NCBI RefSeq assembly: GCF_016591715.1
Contig: NZ_AP024109.1
Location: forward strand, 4,712,001 to 4,776,000
DNA length: 64,000 bases
Direction of reading: 5' to 3'
DNA from: Mesorhizobium sp. J8
Lineage (GTDB): Bacteria; Pseudomonadota; Alphaproteobacteria; Rhizobiales; Rhizobiaceae
Shown: positions 40,233 to 48,156 of the stretch, piece after piece
Layout: each line of letters begins with the position of its first letter
How positions within the stretch are numbered: position 1 is the stretch's first letter
Notes under the pieces: generated by a model
Told to the model about the DNA's origin: nothing
Database searches by the model: none
The model's input: only the letters and a program-made list of their open reading frames with translations
Translations under genes and position numbers: made by a program

Positions 40233-40245
40233 CGTGTCGATCGAC

Positions 40246-41277
40246 CTATTTCTTCAGGTCGGCCGAGGTCTTCATGCACTTTGCCGGCGGCTGCAGCGCA
40301 TTGACGGCGTCCCATTTGATGGTGCGGGTCTTGCCGTCATAGTCATAGTATTTCTTCCAGTCGTCGCCAGTCATCGGCGCGGTCGGGCTGACGATGTGCT
40401 CCGGCACCTGCTCTCCGTTGAAAAGCTTGACCGCCGCGTCGATGGTGGTGAAGCCTTCCTTCTCCGGGAACATGGCGGCCTCGATGCGGTAGGACGGCTC
40501 GTTCTGCATGGCGTTGATGAAGGCGAGCCCTTCGCCGCCGGTGCCGACCGTCAGCAGGCCGTCCTGCGACTTTCCGGCGGCCTTCCATGCCTGCAGACCG
40601 CCCAGCGACGAAGAATCGTTGACACCGTAGATGATGTTGATGTCGGAATTCTTGGCGAGCGCTGCCGAGGAGACTTCCAGAGCGCGGTCCGGATTGCCGC
40701 CGCCGTCGAGGTCATGCACCATCACAGCATCGGGGATGACGGTCTTAAGCCCATCCATGAAGCCGTGCGAGCGCAGCACCGTCGCCGACAGCAGCGGCAG
40801 GCCGACATTCATCACCTTGGCGACGCCGCCGAGCTTTTCCTTGGCATATTTTCCGGCCTCGACGCCGGAGAAGTAGCCGGTGTCGTAGTCGCAAATGGCG
40901 ACCATCGTGGTCATGCCCTTGACCGGGTTGCCCTCGAGCACCACCGGGATGTTGGCGGCCTTGGCCTGACGCAGCAGCGGCACCACGCCTTCCTCATTCA
41001 CCGGGGTGATGATGAGCACGTCGACGCCCTTGGCGATGAAGTCTTCGGCAGCGGCGACCTGCTTAGCTATGTCGAGATTGGCGTCCTGCACCTCGACGTC
41101 GATCCCGAGTTCCTTGCCGTGCGCCTTCATGCCCTTGATGACGTTCTGGTACCACTCATGCGTGGCGTAATTGGTGACGTAGCCGATGTGCTTGGGCATG
41201 TTCTCGGCGCGCGCCGCCGCCGCGCCTATGGCCAGCATGGCCGCGGATGCGAGCAGGATTGATTTGGACCAGTGCAT
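40246..41277 (-). CDS. sugar ABC transporter substrate-binding protein (ribose-type)
   Basis: A 343-residue protein with a signal peptide (ILLASAAMLAIGAAAARAEN). The two-lobe periplasmic-binding fold shows KHIGYVTNYATHEWYQNVIKGMK, GVDVLIITPVNEEGVVPLLRQA, DGGGNPDRALEVSSAALAKN and IIYGVNDSSSLGGLQAWKAAG. It delivers the ligand to the permease/ATPase complex at 36457-40021. The IclR gene ends 27 bases upstream, so it is probably part of the same transcript. Confidence 0.93.
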   Translation of the reverse strand: MHWSKSILLASAAMLAIGAAAARAENMPKHIGYVTNYATHEWYQNVIKGMKAHGKELGIDVEVQDANLDIAKQVAAAEDFIAKGVDVLIITPVNEEGVVPLLRQAKAANIPVVLEGNPVKGMTTMVAICDYDTGYFSGVEAGKYAKEKLGGVAKVMNVGLPLLSATVLRSHGFMDGLKTVIPDAVMVHDLDGGGNPDRALEVSSAALAKNSDINIIYGVNDSSSLGGLQAWKAAGKSQDGLLTVGTGGEGLAFINAMQNEPSYRIEAAMFPEKEGFTTIDAAVKLFNGEQVPEHIVSPTAPMTGDDWKKYYDYDGKTRTIKWDAVNALQPPAKCMKTSADLKK

Positions 41278-41304
41278 TTTTCTCTCCCAGGTTTTTCGTT
41301 TATC

Positions 41305-42156
41305 TCAGTCGCTGAACGGGTAGTCCCGCCGTTCCGGGTCGGCACGTGAAGAGCTGTTGGCTTCGCCCCAACCGAGCGCGGCCGATATCTTCTCGGCGGC
41401 GGTCCGGGTTCGTTCGAAGACGGTTTGACGGTCGAAGCGCGCCGCCTTCTGAGGCAGCAGCGGGACCGTGAGCGCGGCGATGACGGCGCCGACATGGTCG
41501 CGCACGGGCATGGAGATGTTGGTGCAGCCCTCGACGGCCAACGACGCGCGCATCTCGTAGCCGAGCCTGGCCACCTCGTTCAGCCGCGCCTCGATTTCCT
41601 CGCGCGTCCCCTGCCCTTCGCCGGCAGCGACGATCCGCTCGACGATGCGGTCGCGCTCCGCCCGGTTCGAATGGGCGAGCAGCACCGCGCCGGAACTGGT
41701 TTCGAGGATCGGGAAATGCGATCCGAGCGCAACCGAGTAGCGCATCGGCAGCGGCGAATCGATCTGCAGCACCACCAGGGCGTTCTGTCCCTCGCGCACC
41801 ACGAGGTGACAGCTCTGGTCGGCATTGGCGGTCAATTCGCGCATCACCGGCAGCGCGCATTCGACCAGCCTGTTCACCGGCGGATGCATATGCGCCAGCT
41901 CGAACAACTTCAGCGACAGCCGGAAGCGGTCCGATTGCGTGCGGAACAGGTAGCCGCGCTTCTCCAGTAAGAGCAGGATGCGGTAGATCTCGTGGATGGA
42001 CCTGCCGAGGCCGGTGGCGATCTCGGTCTGGGTCATCGCTTCGGCGCTTGCAGCCATGAACTCCAGCACGTCGAGCGCCTTCTCCACCGCCGGCACGCGA
42101 TATCCGTTGCGGCCGCTTTCGCTTTCCTCGAGCGTTTCGGCAATACCGGCAGCCAT
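41305..42156 (-). CDS. IclR family transcriptional regulator
   Basis: A 283-residue protein from ATG 42156, sharing a base with the upstream gene stop. The N-terminal winged helix-turn-helix reads PAVEKALDVLEFMAASAEAMTQTEIATGLGRSIHEIYRILLLLEKRGYL; the C-terminal effector domain has LVVREGQNALVVLQIDSP, SVALGSHFPILETSSGAVLLA and GYEMRASLAVEGCTNISMPV. It is co-transcribed with the transporter, as is usual for IclR regulators acting on their own operon. Direct repeats at 43359-43393 upstream of the first gene could be its operator. Confidence 0.93.
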   Translation of the reverse strand: MAAGIAETLEESESGRNGYRVPAVEKALDVLEFMAASAEAMTQTEIATGLGRSIHEIYRILLLLEKRGYLFRTQSDRFRLSLKLFELAHMHPPVNRLVECALPVMRELTANADQSCHLVVREGQNALVVLQIDSPLPMRYSVALGSHFPILETSSGAVLLAHSNRAERDRIVERIVAAGEGQGTREEIEARLNEVARLGYEMRASLAVEGCTNISMPVRDHVGAVIAALTVPLLPQKAARFDRQTVFERTRTAAEKISAALGWGEANSSSRADPERRDYPFSD

Positions 42157-43298
42157 CACGCGACGCTCCGTTCCGGTTGCCTGGTTTCGCGATAGAGGCG
42201 GTTGACGTGATCGGCGAGTTCCGCAACCGAGATGTCGCCAGCAATGGCGGCGGCCGCGCGCGGCGCGCATTCGCGGAAGAAGGCGATGAAGCCCGGATGC
42301 GTCGGGCGCAGATAGGACGAGCTGATCGTGCGCAGCGTCGAGGCGAAGAAATCGCCGGAGAGGCGATTGACCTCGGCATCCTTCCAGGCGGCCAGCGATC
42401 CCGGCTGTCCGCCCGACCTCACATAGTCGCCGCGCTGATAGTCGGGCGAGCATAGGAAAAGCGCGTAGTCGATCGCCGCCTGCTTGTGCATCGACTGGGC
42501 GCTGACGCCGATGCCGGCGCCGCCGAGTAGTGCGCCGGCCGATCGCGCGGTCGGCACGTCGGCGAAGCGCAGATACGGCCTGTCGGTTTTCGCGGCGTAG
42601 TTCACATAGCCGAAGGCGAACGGCACATAGACGACATCGTCATGCGCGACCATGTGGTCGTAGCAGCGGATCGGATTCCATTTGGACGAGTTCGGATGCG
42701 ACAGCGCCGCCAGTTCGCGCAGCTGCCCGATGGCATGGTCGACCATATCGGTCGCGATGAACTGGTCGCCATGTTCCTGCGGATGTCCGAGCGTCAAAAG
42801 CAGGCACATCGCATCCGTCGGCACGAAAGGCAGGCCGAGCCATTTGCCGTCCTTACATGCGCGGCGGCCGAGCTCGACGACTTCTTCATGCGTGCGTGGC
42901 ACCGGTCCGTAGCGCTCCAGAAGATCCGGACGATACGAAGCGACGTGGCAGGCGGCGTCGATCGGCAGCGCCCATTGGCGTCCGTTCTTTTCGTAGGACC
43001 GCCAGGACGGACCGACGGAGTCCTGTTCGAAGAAACGGACCTGCTCCGCCGACAGAAAGCCGTCGAACGGCACCATCAGCTCGTCCTGCGCGATGTCACC
43101 GATGAAGGGATGGTCGAACACCACCAGGTCGTATTCGCCGAGCACCGGGCCTAGCGCGCCCTCGCCGAATTCATAGAGGCTGCGGCGGTCCCATTCGATC
43201 TCCAGACCGGGATTGGCGGCGCAATACGGCGCGACGCTGGCGTCCAGCGGACCCCAGCAACGTCGATGATCCCACGCAAGACCGCGCAGTCTTGTCAT
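42156..43298 (-). CDS. solute-binding-protein-like protein without a signal peptide
   Basis: A 380-residue protein from ATG 43298, with GGGAGGA 10 bases upstream. It begins MTRLRGLAWDHRRCWGPLDA and has no hydrophobic export signal. The body is like family 1 extracellular solute-binding proteins: YDLVVFDHPFIGDIAQD, PFDGFLSAEQVRFFE, WALPIDAACHVASYRPDLL, GRRACKDGKWLGLPF and FLCSPDYQRGDYVRSGGQPGS. It is the first gene of the operon and is coupled to the IclR regulator. It may act in the cytoplasm as a ligand sensor or enzyme partner; this is inference. Confidence 0.75.
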   Translation of the reverse strand: MTRLRGLAWDHRRCWGPLDASVAPYCAANPGLEIEWDRRSLYEFGEGALGPVLGEYDLVVFDHPFIGDIAQDELMVPFDGFLSAEQVRFFEQDSVGPSWRSYEKNGRQWALPIDAACHVASYRPDLLERYGPVPRTHEEVVELGRRACKDGKWLGLPFVPTDAMCLLLTLGHPQEHGDQFIATDMVDHAIGQLRELAALSHPNSSKWNPIRCYDHMVAHDDVVYVPFAFGYVNYAAKTDRPYLRFADVPTARSAGALLGGAGIGVSAQSMHKQAAIDYALFLCSPDYQRGDYVRSGGQPGSLAAWKDAEVNRLSGDFFASTLRTISSSYLRPTHPGFIAFFRECAPRAAAAIAGDISVAELADHVNRLYRETRQPERSVA

Positions 43299-43352
43299 AT
43301 CCGGCAATTCCTCCCTGGAACCGGGCCACGTGCCCGGTCCGCAAACCACTAG

Positions 43353-43393
43353 CAGGTATTTTTACCTGAGCAAATAGTTTTTACATACGCAAA
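43353..43393 (-). promoter_or_regulatory. operator candidate: palindrome and 19-bp-spaced direct repeats
   Basis: CAGGTA-TTTT-TACCTG (43353-43368) is a perfect palindrome. TTTTTACCTGAGCAAA (43359-43374) and TTTTTACATACGCAAA (43378-43393) repeat with a 19-base step, close to two helical turns. They lie 55-95 bases upstream of the operon's first start at 43298 and downstream of uxuA. Confidence 0.5.
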
Positions 43394-43398
43394 CCACT

Positions 43399-44583
43399 TC
43401 AAGCCAGCCCGAACCGCTCGACGGCCCGCATGATGCCGCGCAATTCGGCGAGGCCCTTGAGCCGGCCGATCAGCGAGTAGCCGGGATTGATCCTGGTCTT
43501 GCCGATGTCGTCGGCGAGCAGGTGCCCGTGGTCCGGCCGCATCGGAATGCGCCAGTCGGCGCGGCCTTCCTTGCGGCGACGCGCCTCCTCCTGCATCAGG
43601 GCGAGGATGACATGCGCCATGTCGGTGCCGCCCTCGAGATGCTCGGCCTCATGGAAAGAGCCGTCATCCTCGATGGTGACGTTGCGCAGATGGACGAAAT
43701 GGATGCGGCTGGCGAACTCCTTGACCATGGCGACGATGTCGTTGTCGGCGCGCGTGCCGTAGGAGCCGGTGCAGAAGGTCAAGCCGTTGGCCGGGCTATC
43801 GACGGCATTGAGGATGAAGCGCGCATCCTCGGCGGTCGAGACGATGCGCGGCAGGCCGTAGAGCGAGAATGGCGGGTCGTCGGGATGGATGCACATGCGC
43901 ACCCCTTCCTGCTCGGCCACCGGAATGATCTCGCGCAGGAACCAGGCGAGATTGTCGCGCAATTCCTTCGGCCCGATCGCATCATAGTCAGCCAAGGCCT
44001 CGCGAAAACTGTCGCGGTTGTAGGCGCGCTCGGTTGCGGGCAGGCCGGCGATGAGATTGCGCTCGATCCTGTCGATCTTCTCATCGTCAAGTTCCTTCAG
44101 CCGCGCTTCCGCTTCGGCGATGCGGGCGGGCGTGTAGCTGGCTTCGGCATTCCGGCGCTTCAGCACAAACAGGTCGTAAGCGGCGAAATCGATCGCATCG
44201 AAGCGCAGCGCATAACCTGTCGTCGGCAAGCGATAGGCCAGATCCGTCCGCGTCCAGTCGACCACGGGCATGAAGTTGTAGCAGATCGTCGCGATGCCGG
44301 CCTTCGCCAGCGCCCGGATCGTATCCTTGTAGAAGCCGACATAGCGGAGCCGCTCCGGCGAGCCGATCTTGATCGAGTTGTGGACCGGAATGCTCTCGAC
44401 CACCGACCAGGTCAGCCCCGCCGCCTCGATGATGCGCTTGCGCTCCAGGATGTTCTCCAGCGGCCAGACGCGGCCGTCATAGATGTCGTGCAGGGCCGAA
44501 ACCACGCCGGTCGCGCCCGCCTGCTTGACGTGATCGAGGGTCACCGGATCGTCGGGACCGTACCAGCGCCAGGTTTGTTCCAT
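43399..44583 (-). CDS. uxuA: mannonate dehydratase
   Basis: A 394-residue TIM-barrel protein from ATG 44583, the same length as E. coli UxuA. It begins [93 protein letters not shown] and [11 protein letters not shown] carry the metal-binding His/Cys/Asp residues. It converts D-mannonate to 2-keto-3-deoxygluconate in glucuronate catabolism. It is divergent from a GntR regulator and has an operator-like site 34 bases upstream of its start. Confidence 0.96.
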   Translation of the reverse strand: MEQTWRWYGPDDPVTLDHVKQAGATGVVSALHDIYDGRVWPLENILERKRIIEAAGLTWSVVESIPVHNSIKIGSPERLRYVGFYKDTIRALAKAGIATICYNFMPVVDWTRTDLAYRLPTTGYALRFDAIDFAAYDLFVLKRRNAEASYTPARIAEAEARLKELDDEKIDRIERNLIAGLPATERAYNRDSFREALADYDAIGPKELRDNLAWFLREIIPVAEQEGVRMCIHPDDPPFSLYGLPRIVSTAEDARFILNAVDSPANGLTFCTGSYGTRADNDIVAMVKEFASRIHFVHLRNVTIEDDGSFHEAEHLEGGTDMAHVILALMQEEARRRKEGRADWRIPMRPDHGHLLADDIGKTRINPGYSLIGRLKGLAELRGIMRAVERFGLA

Positions 44584-44616
44584 TTGCCGCCTTCCTTCGT
44601 GAGAGGTCGGCAACTT

Positions 44617-44628
44617 ATTGTTGGACCA
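44617..44628. promoter_or_regulatory. GntR/FadR-type operator upstream of uxuA
   Basis: ATTGTTGGACCA contains TTGTTGGACCA, an exact match to the TNGTNNNACNA operator pattern of FadR-type GntR regulators. It is the inverted copy of the site at 44746-44757 and lies 34 bases before the uxuA ATG. Confidence 0.65.
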
Positions 44629-44745
44629 CAATGAGAGTCAAATTAAAATTTGACACTTGTGAGTGGTTGCGCGCCAGGTTCATCCCGGGGAAAATTACCA
44701 AGTCCAAGTTCAAACCGGTTGTTTTCCTCAAACCATACGATATTC

Positions 44746-44757
44746 TGGTCCAACAAT
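44746..44757. promoter_or_regulatory. GntR/FadR-type operator upstream of gntR
   Basis: TGGTCCAACAAT is the exact reverse complement of the site at 44617-44628 and also fits TNGTNNNACNA. It touches the AGGAGG ribosome site of the regulator gene, so binding should cause autorepression. Confidence 0.65.
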
Positions 44758-44768
44758 TAGGAGGATCG

Positions 44769-45503
44769 ATGCCGGAAAACCCCCAAGCCGTGCGCGACAA
44801 TGTCGCCGCCCGCCGCGCCGGCGGCGGCTCCGCGGTCGACACCGCCGCCGGACGGATCCTGGACCTCATCCGCGCGCGGCAATTGAATGTCGGCGACGTG
44901 CTGCCGACGGAGCGTGAGCTCAGCGAAATCACCGGCGCCAGCCGCAATACCGTGCGCGAGGCGCTGCGCACCATCCGCACCTACGGGCTGATCGAGCCCA
45001 AGCCGCGTGTCGGCGCGGTGCTCGCCAACGGACAGAGCATCGCCATCCAGAATTTCTTTGCAGCGCATATGGATGTCTCGCGCTCGTCCTTCGCCGACAT
45101 CCAGGGTTTCAGGCGCATCATCGAGGTCGGCATCGGCGACCACATCGTGCTTAACGCCACAAGCGAGCAGATCGAGGCGCTCGACGAAATCAACGCCAGG
45201 ATCGTCGACAGCCGCTCGATCGAGGAAGCCGCCGAAAACGACTTCAATTTCCACATGGCGCTGATCGGCCTGGCGGACAATCGCATGCTGACGGACATGT
45301 ATTCCTTCCTGTCCCCGGTGATCCTGCGGATCATGACCATCGGCAAGGAAATGCGCCCGGTGCTGGCCGACACCCGTGCCGCGCATGGCGAGATCATCGC
45401 TGCGCTGCGCGCCCGCGACAGGCTGGCTTACGCCTATTTGATGAGCCGCCATCTCGATTTCGCCTTGCGCTTCCTGCCGGAAGAACCGGCTTCCGAGACG
45501 TGA
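44769..45503 (+). CDS. GntR family transcriptional regulator, FadR subfamily (FCD domain)
   Basis: A 244-residue protein from ATG 44769 with AGGAGG just upstream. The winged helix is at about residues 22-90 (AAGRILDLIRARQLNVGDVLPTERELSEITGASRNTVREALRTIRTYGLIEPK), followed by the helical FCD domain (about 110-240) with FRRIIEVGIGDHIV, FNFHMALIGLADN and THGEII-like RAAHGEIIAALRA that would hold a metal. It is divergent from uxuA and co-directional with SDR, UxuA-like and RraA genes. Two exact operator copies flank its promoter region, so it probably controls both directions in response to a hexuronate-like ligand. Confidence 0.93.
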   Translation: MPENPQAVRDNVAARRAGGGSAVDTAAGRILDLIRARQLNVGDVLPTERELSEITGASRNTVREALRTIRTYGLIEPKPRVGAVLANGQSIAIQNFFAAHMDVSRSSFADIQGFRRIIEVGIGDHIVLNATSEQIEALDEINARIVDSRSIEEAAENDFNFHMALIGLADNRMLTDMYSFLSPVILRIMTIGKEMRPVLADTRAAHGEIIAALRARDRLAYAYLMSRHLDFALRFLPEEPASET

Positions 45504-45519
45504 CCAAGGAGTTTCAGCT

Positions 45520-46305
45520 ATGAAGGATTTTGAAGGCAAGGTCGCGCTGGTGACCGGAACGACCGGGATCGGCCTCGCGACCGCCAGGCGCCTCGCCGCC
45601 GGCGGCGCCGCGATCGTCGCCTGCGGTATCGACCGCGCGGCCAATGCCGCGATGCGGGCGGAGTTGGAAAGCTCCGGGGCCGGAGCGCTGATCGTGGACA
45701 CCGACGTCTCCGTGCCGGAGCAGGTCCGCGATGCCGTCGCAGCCGGCGTCGAGCGTTTCGGCGGCCTCGATGTGATCGTCAATTCGGCGGCGGTCCATCC
45801 CTATGGGACCGCGACGACGACCGACTGGGAAACCTGGAACAAGGCGATGACCGTCAATGTCGGCTCGATCTACCTGACCGCGCATTTCGGCATCCCGGAA
45901 ATGGTCAAGCGCGGCGGCGGCACGATCGTCAATGTCGCCTCGGTGCAGGGTTTCGCCTGCCAGCAGAACGTCGCCGCCTATGCCACCACCAAAGGCGCGA
46001 TCCACACGCTGACACGCTCGCTGGCGCTCGACTATGCGGCGGCCGGCATCCGGGTCAATTCGGTCAGCCCGGGCTCGATCCGCACACCGATCCTGGAAAA
46101 GGCCGCGCGCGGCGACAACGGCAGCGACGCCGATGTCGAGGAGGCTTACAAGCGCTTCGGCGCGGCCCATCCGCTCGGCCGCATCGGCGAACCCGAGGAA
46201 GTGGCCGAGCTCATCGCCTTTCTGTGCTCGTCGAAGGCCGGCTTCTGCACCGGCGCCGACTACAAGATCGATGGCGGCCTGACCGCCGGCATCGGCGTGA
46301 AGTGA
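45520..46305 (+). CDS. short-chain dehydrogenase/reductase (SDR)
   Basis: A 261-residue classical SDR. TGTTGIGLATARRLA is the cofactor motif; NSAA, VNVASVQGFACQQNVAAYATTKGA carries catalytic Ser and YxxxK; PGSIRTPI and GFCTGADYKIDGG follow. It starts 16 bases after gntR. In a hexuronate cluster it could reduce or oxidise the keto-acid that UxuB handles in E. coli; no UxuB-type gene is present here. Exact substrate unknown. Confidence 0.92.
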   Translation: MKDFEGKVALVTGTTGIGLATARRLAAGGAAIVACGIDRAANAAMRAELESSGAGALIVDTDVSVPEQVRDAVAAGVERFGGLDVIVNSAAVHPYGTATTTDWETWNKAMTVNVGSIYLTAHFGIPEMVKRGGGTIVNVASVQGFACQQNVAAYATTKGAIHTLTRSLALDYAAAGIRVNSVSPGSIRTPILEKAARGDNGSDADVEEAYKRFGAAHPLGRIGEPEEVAELIAFLCSSKAGFCTGADYKIDGGLTAGIGVK

Positions 46306-46307
46306 CC

Positions 46308-47423
46308 ATGAAGATCGGTCTTGGCCTTTACCGGGAATCGTTGACATCAGACAATTTCCGCTTTGCCCGTCAGGCAGGCGCCACGCACATCGTCGCCCAC
46401 CTCACCAACTACTTTCGCGGGCGCGATCCTTCGCTGTCGGCCGGCAGCGAGACGGAGGGCTGGGGCGACTGCTCCACAGATGAGCTATGGAACTATGAGG
46501 ACTTCGCCGGCCTGGTGAAGACAGTGCGCGACAACGGCCTGGAAATCGCAGCGATCGAGAATTTCTCGCCCCGCTTCTGGTCCGATATCTTGCTCGACGG
46601 TCCCGATCGGGCGAAGCAGATTGAGGGATTGAAACGGCTCATCCGCGATGCCGGGCGCGCCGGCATCCCTTGCATCGGCTACAACTTCTCCATCGCCGGG
46701 GTCTGGGGTTGGTCGCGTGGACCCTTCGCGCGCGGCGGTGCGATGTCGGTGGGGCTCGACCTTGCGGCGATCGATCCCCATCTGCCCCTGCCCGATGGCG
46801 TGGTCTGGAACATGCGCTACCGCGCCGGCCGGCCGGGCGCAGCGCCGGTGAGGGTGAGCAGCGATGAGCTTTGGCAGCGGCTCGGCGCCTTCCTGCGCGA
46901 CGTCGTTCCCGTGGCTGAGGAAGCCGGCGTGGTGCTCGCCGCCCATCCGGACGATCCGCCGGCCGAGGCTTTGCGGGGCGCGGCGCGACTGGTCAACCGT
47001 CCGGAGAAATACGACCGGCTGATGGACATCGTGGATTCGCCGTCCAACGGACTGGAGCTGTGCCTCGGCTCGCTGCAGGAAATGCCGGGCGCCGACGAGA
47101 TTTACGGGCATGTCCGGCGCTTCGCCCGACGCAAGCGCATCGGCTACATCCATTTCCGCAACGTGCGCGGCAAGGTGCCGAACTACCACGAAACCTTCGT
47201 CGACGACGGCGACATCGACATGGCCGAAATCGTCCGCATCCTGCGCGACGAAAACTATGACGGCGTCATCATCCCCGACCACACACCGGAAATGTCCTGC
47301 GACGCGCCCTGGCATGCGGGGAAGGCCTTCGCGCTCGGCTATATGCGCGCGCTGGTGCAGAACGCCGAGGCGCTGGGACCTTCGCGGACCGTTCAATCCA
47401 CCAACATCCGGATGCAAGCCTGA
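46308..47423 (+). CDS. mannonate dehydratase-like TIM-barrel protein
   Basis: A 371-residue protein from ATG 46308, two bases after the SDR stop. It follows the UxuA plan at a distance: ATHIVAHLTNYFRG, IPCIGYNFSIAGVWGW, VVLAAHPDDPPAEALRGAARL, SPSNGLELCLGSLQEM, IGYIHFRNV and IIPDHTPEM. The HPDDPP and IHFRNV segments match UxuA, but the RPDHGH motif is replaced by IPDHTP and there is no long central insertion. It may act on a related sugar acid. It overlaps the next gene by one base. Confidence 0.85.
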   Translation: MKIGLGLYRESLTSDNFRFARQAGATHIVAHLTNYFRGRDPSLSAGSETEGWGDCSTDELWNYEDFAGLVKTVRDNGLEIAAIENFSPRFWSDILLDGPDRAKQIEGLKRLIRDAGRAGIPCIGYNFSIAGVWGWSRGPFARGGAMSVGLDLAAIDPHLPLPDGVVWNMRYRAGRPGAAPVRVSSDELWQRLGAFLRDVVPVAEEAGVVLAAHPDDPPAEALRGAARLVNRPEKYDRLMDIVDSPSNGLELCLGSLQEMPGADEIYGHVRRFARRKRIGYIHFRNVRGKVPNYHETFVDDGDIDMAEIVRILRDENYDGVIIPDHTPEMSCDAPWHAGKAFALGYMRALVQNAEALGPSRTVQSTNIRMQA

Positions 47424-48124
47424 TGACCAGATCGACACGTCTCTATGCCGACGATGCCGGAATGTACCGCCTGTTCGAGGAAGAGCTCTTCGTCGCCGTG
47501 GTCGGCGATGTGATGGATACGCTGGGGCTGCAGCATCAGTTCCTGCCGCCGGTGTTCAAACCCGTCGACGAGAAGACGCGATTGCTCGGCCGGGCCATGC
47601 CCGTGCTCGAGACCGATATTTTTCCCTCCGGGGAGGCGACGCACAATCCGCTCATGAGCAAGCCGTTCGGGCTGATGTTCGAGGCGCTGGACGATCTGAA
47701 ACCAGGCGAAATCTACGTCGCCAGCGGCGCCTCGCCCCGCTACGCGCTGTGGGGCGAGCTCATGTCGACACGTGCCAAGATCCTCGGCGCGCATGGCGCG
47801 CTGGTCGACGGTTTCGCCCGCGACACCGACGGCATCAAGGCGCTGGGATTTCCCTGCTTCTGCACCGGCTACTACGCGCAAGACCAGGGCTTGCGCGGCA
47901 AGGTTATAGACTATCGCTGCGCGCTCGAGATCGGCGGCGTGCGCATAGAGCCGGGAACGCTCCTCTTCGGCGACAAGGAAGGCGTACTCGTCATCCCACG
48001 CCAGGCGGAAGAAGAGGTGGTGCGGCTGGCGCTCGAAAAAGTCCGCGGCGAGAAGCTCGTCGCCAAGGCGATCCGCGAAGGCATGAGCGCGGTCGATGCC
48101 TACAAGACCTTCGGCATCATGTGA
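47423..48124 (+). CDS. RraA family protein (HMG aldolase/oxaloacetate decarboxylase-like)
   Basis: A 233-residue protein. VAVVGDVMDTLGL at the start, GELMSTRAKILGAHGALVDGFARDTDG (the GAxxxDGxxRD active-site region with Arg and Asp kept) and PGTLLFGDKEGVLVIPRQ are the marks of this family. Catalytic members are metal-dependent aldolases or decarboxylases of 2-oxo acids. At the end of the hexuronate-like cluster it could cleave a keto-acid product. It is slightly longer than E. coli RraA (161 residues). Confidence 0.9.
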   Translation: MTRSTRLYADDAGMYRLFEEELFVAVVGDVMDTLGLQHQFLPPVFKPVDEKTRLLGRAMPVLETDIFPSGEATHNPLMSKPFGLMFEALDDLKPGEIYVASGASPRYALWGELMSTRAKILGAHGALVDGFARDTDGIKALGFPCFCTGYYAQDQGLRGKVIDYRCALEIGGVRIEPGTLLFGDKEGVLVIPRQAEEEVVRLALEKVRGEKLVAKAIREGMSAVDAYKTFGIM

Positions 48125-48156
48125 AAGGTCGTTGCCCGGCAGCGGTCATCACACGG

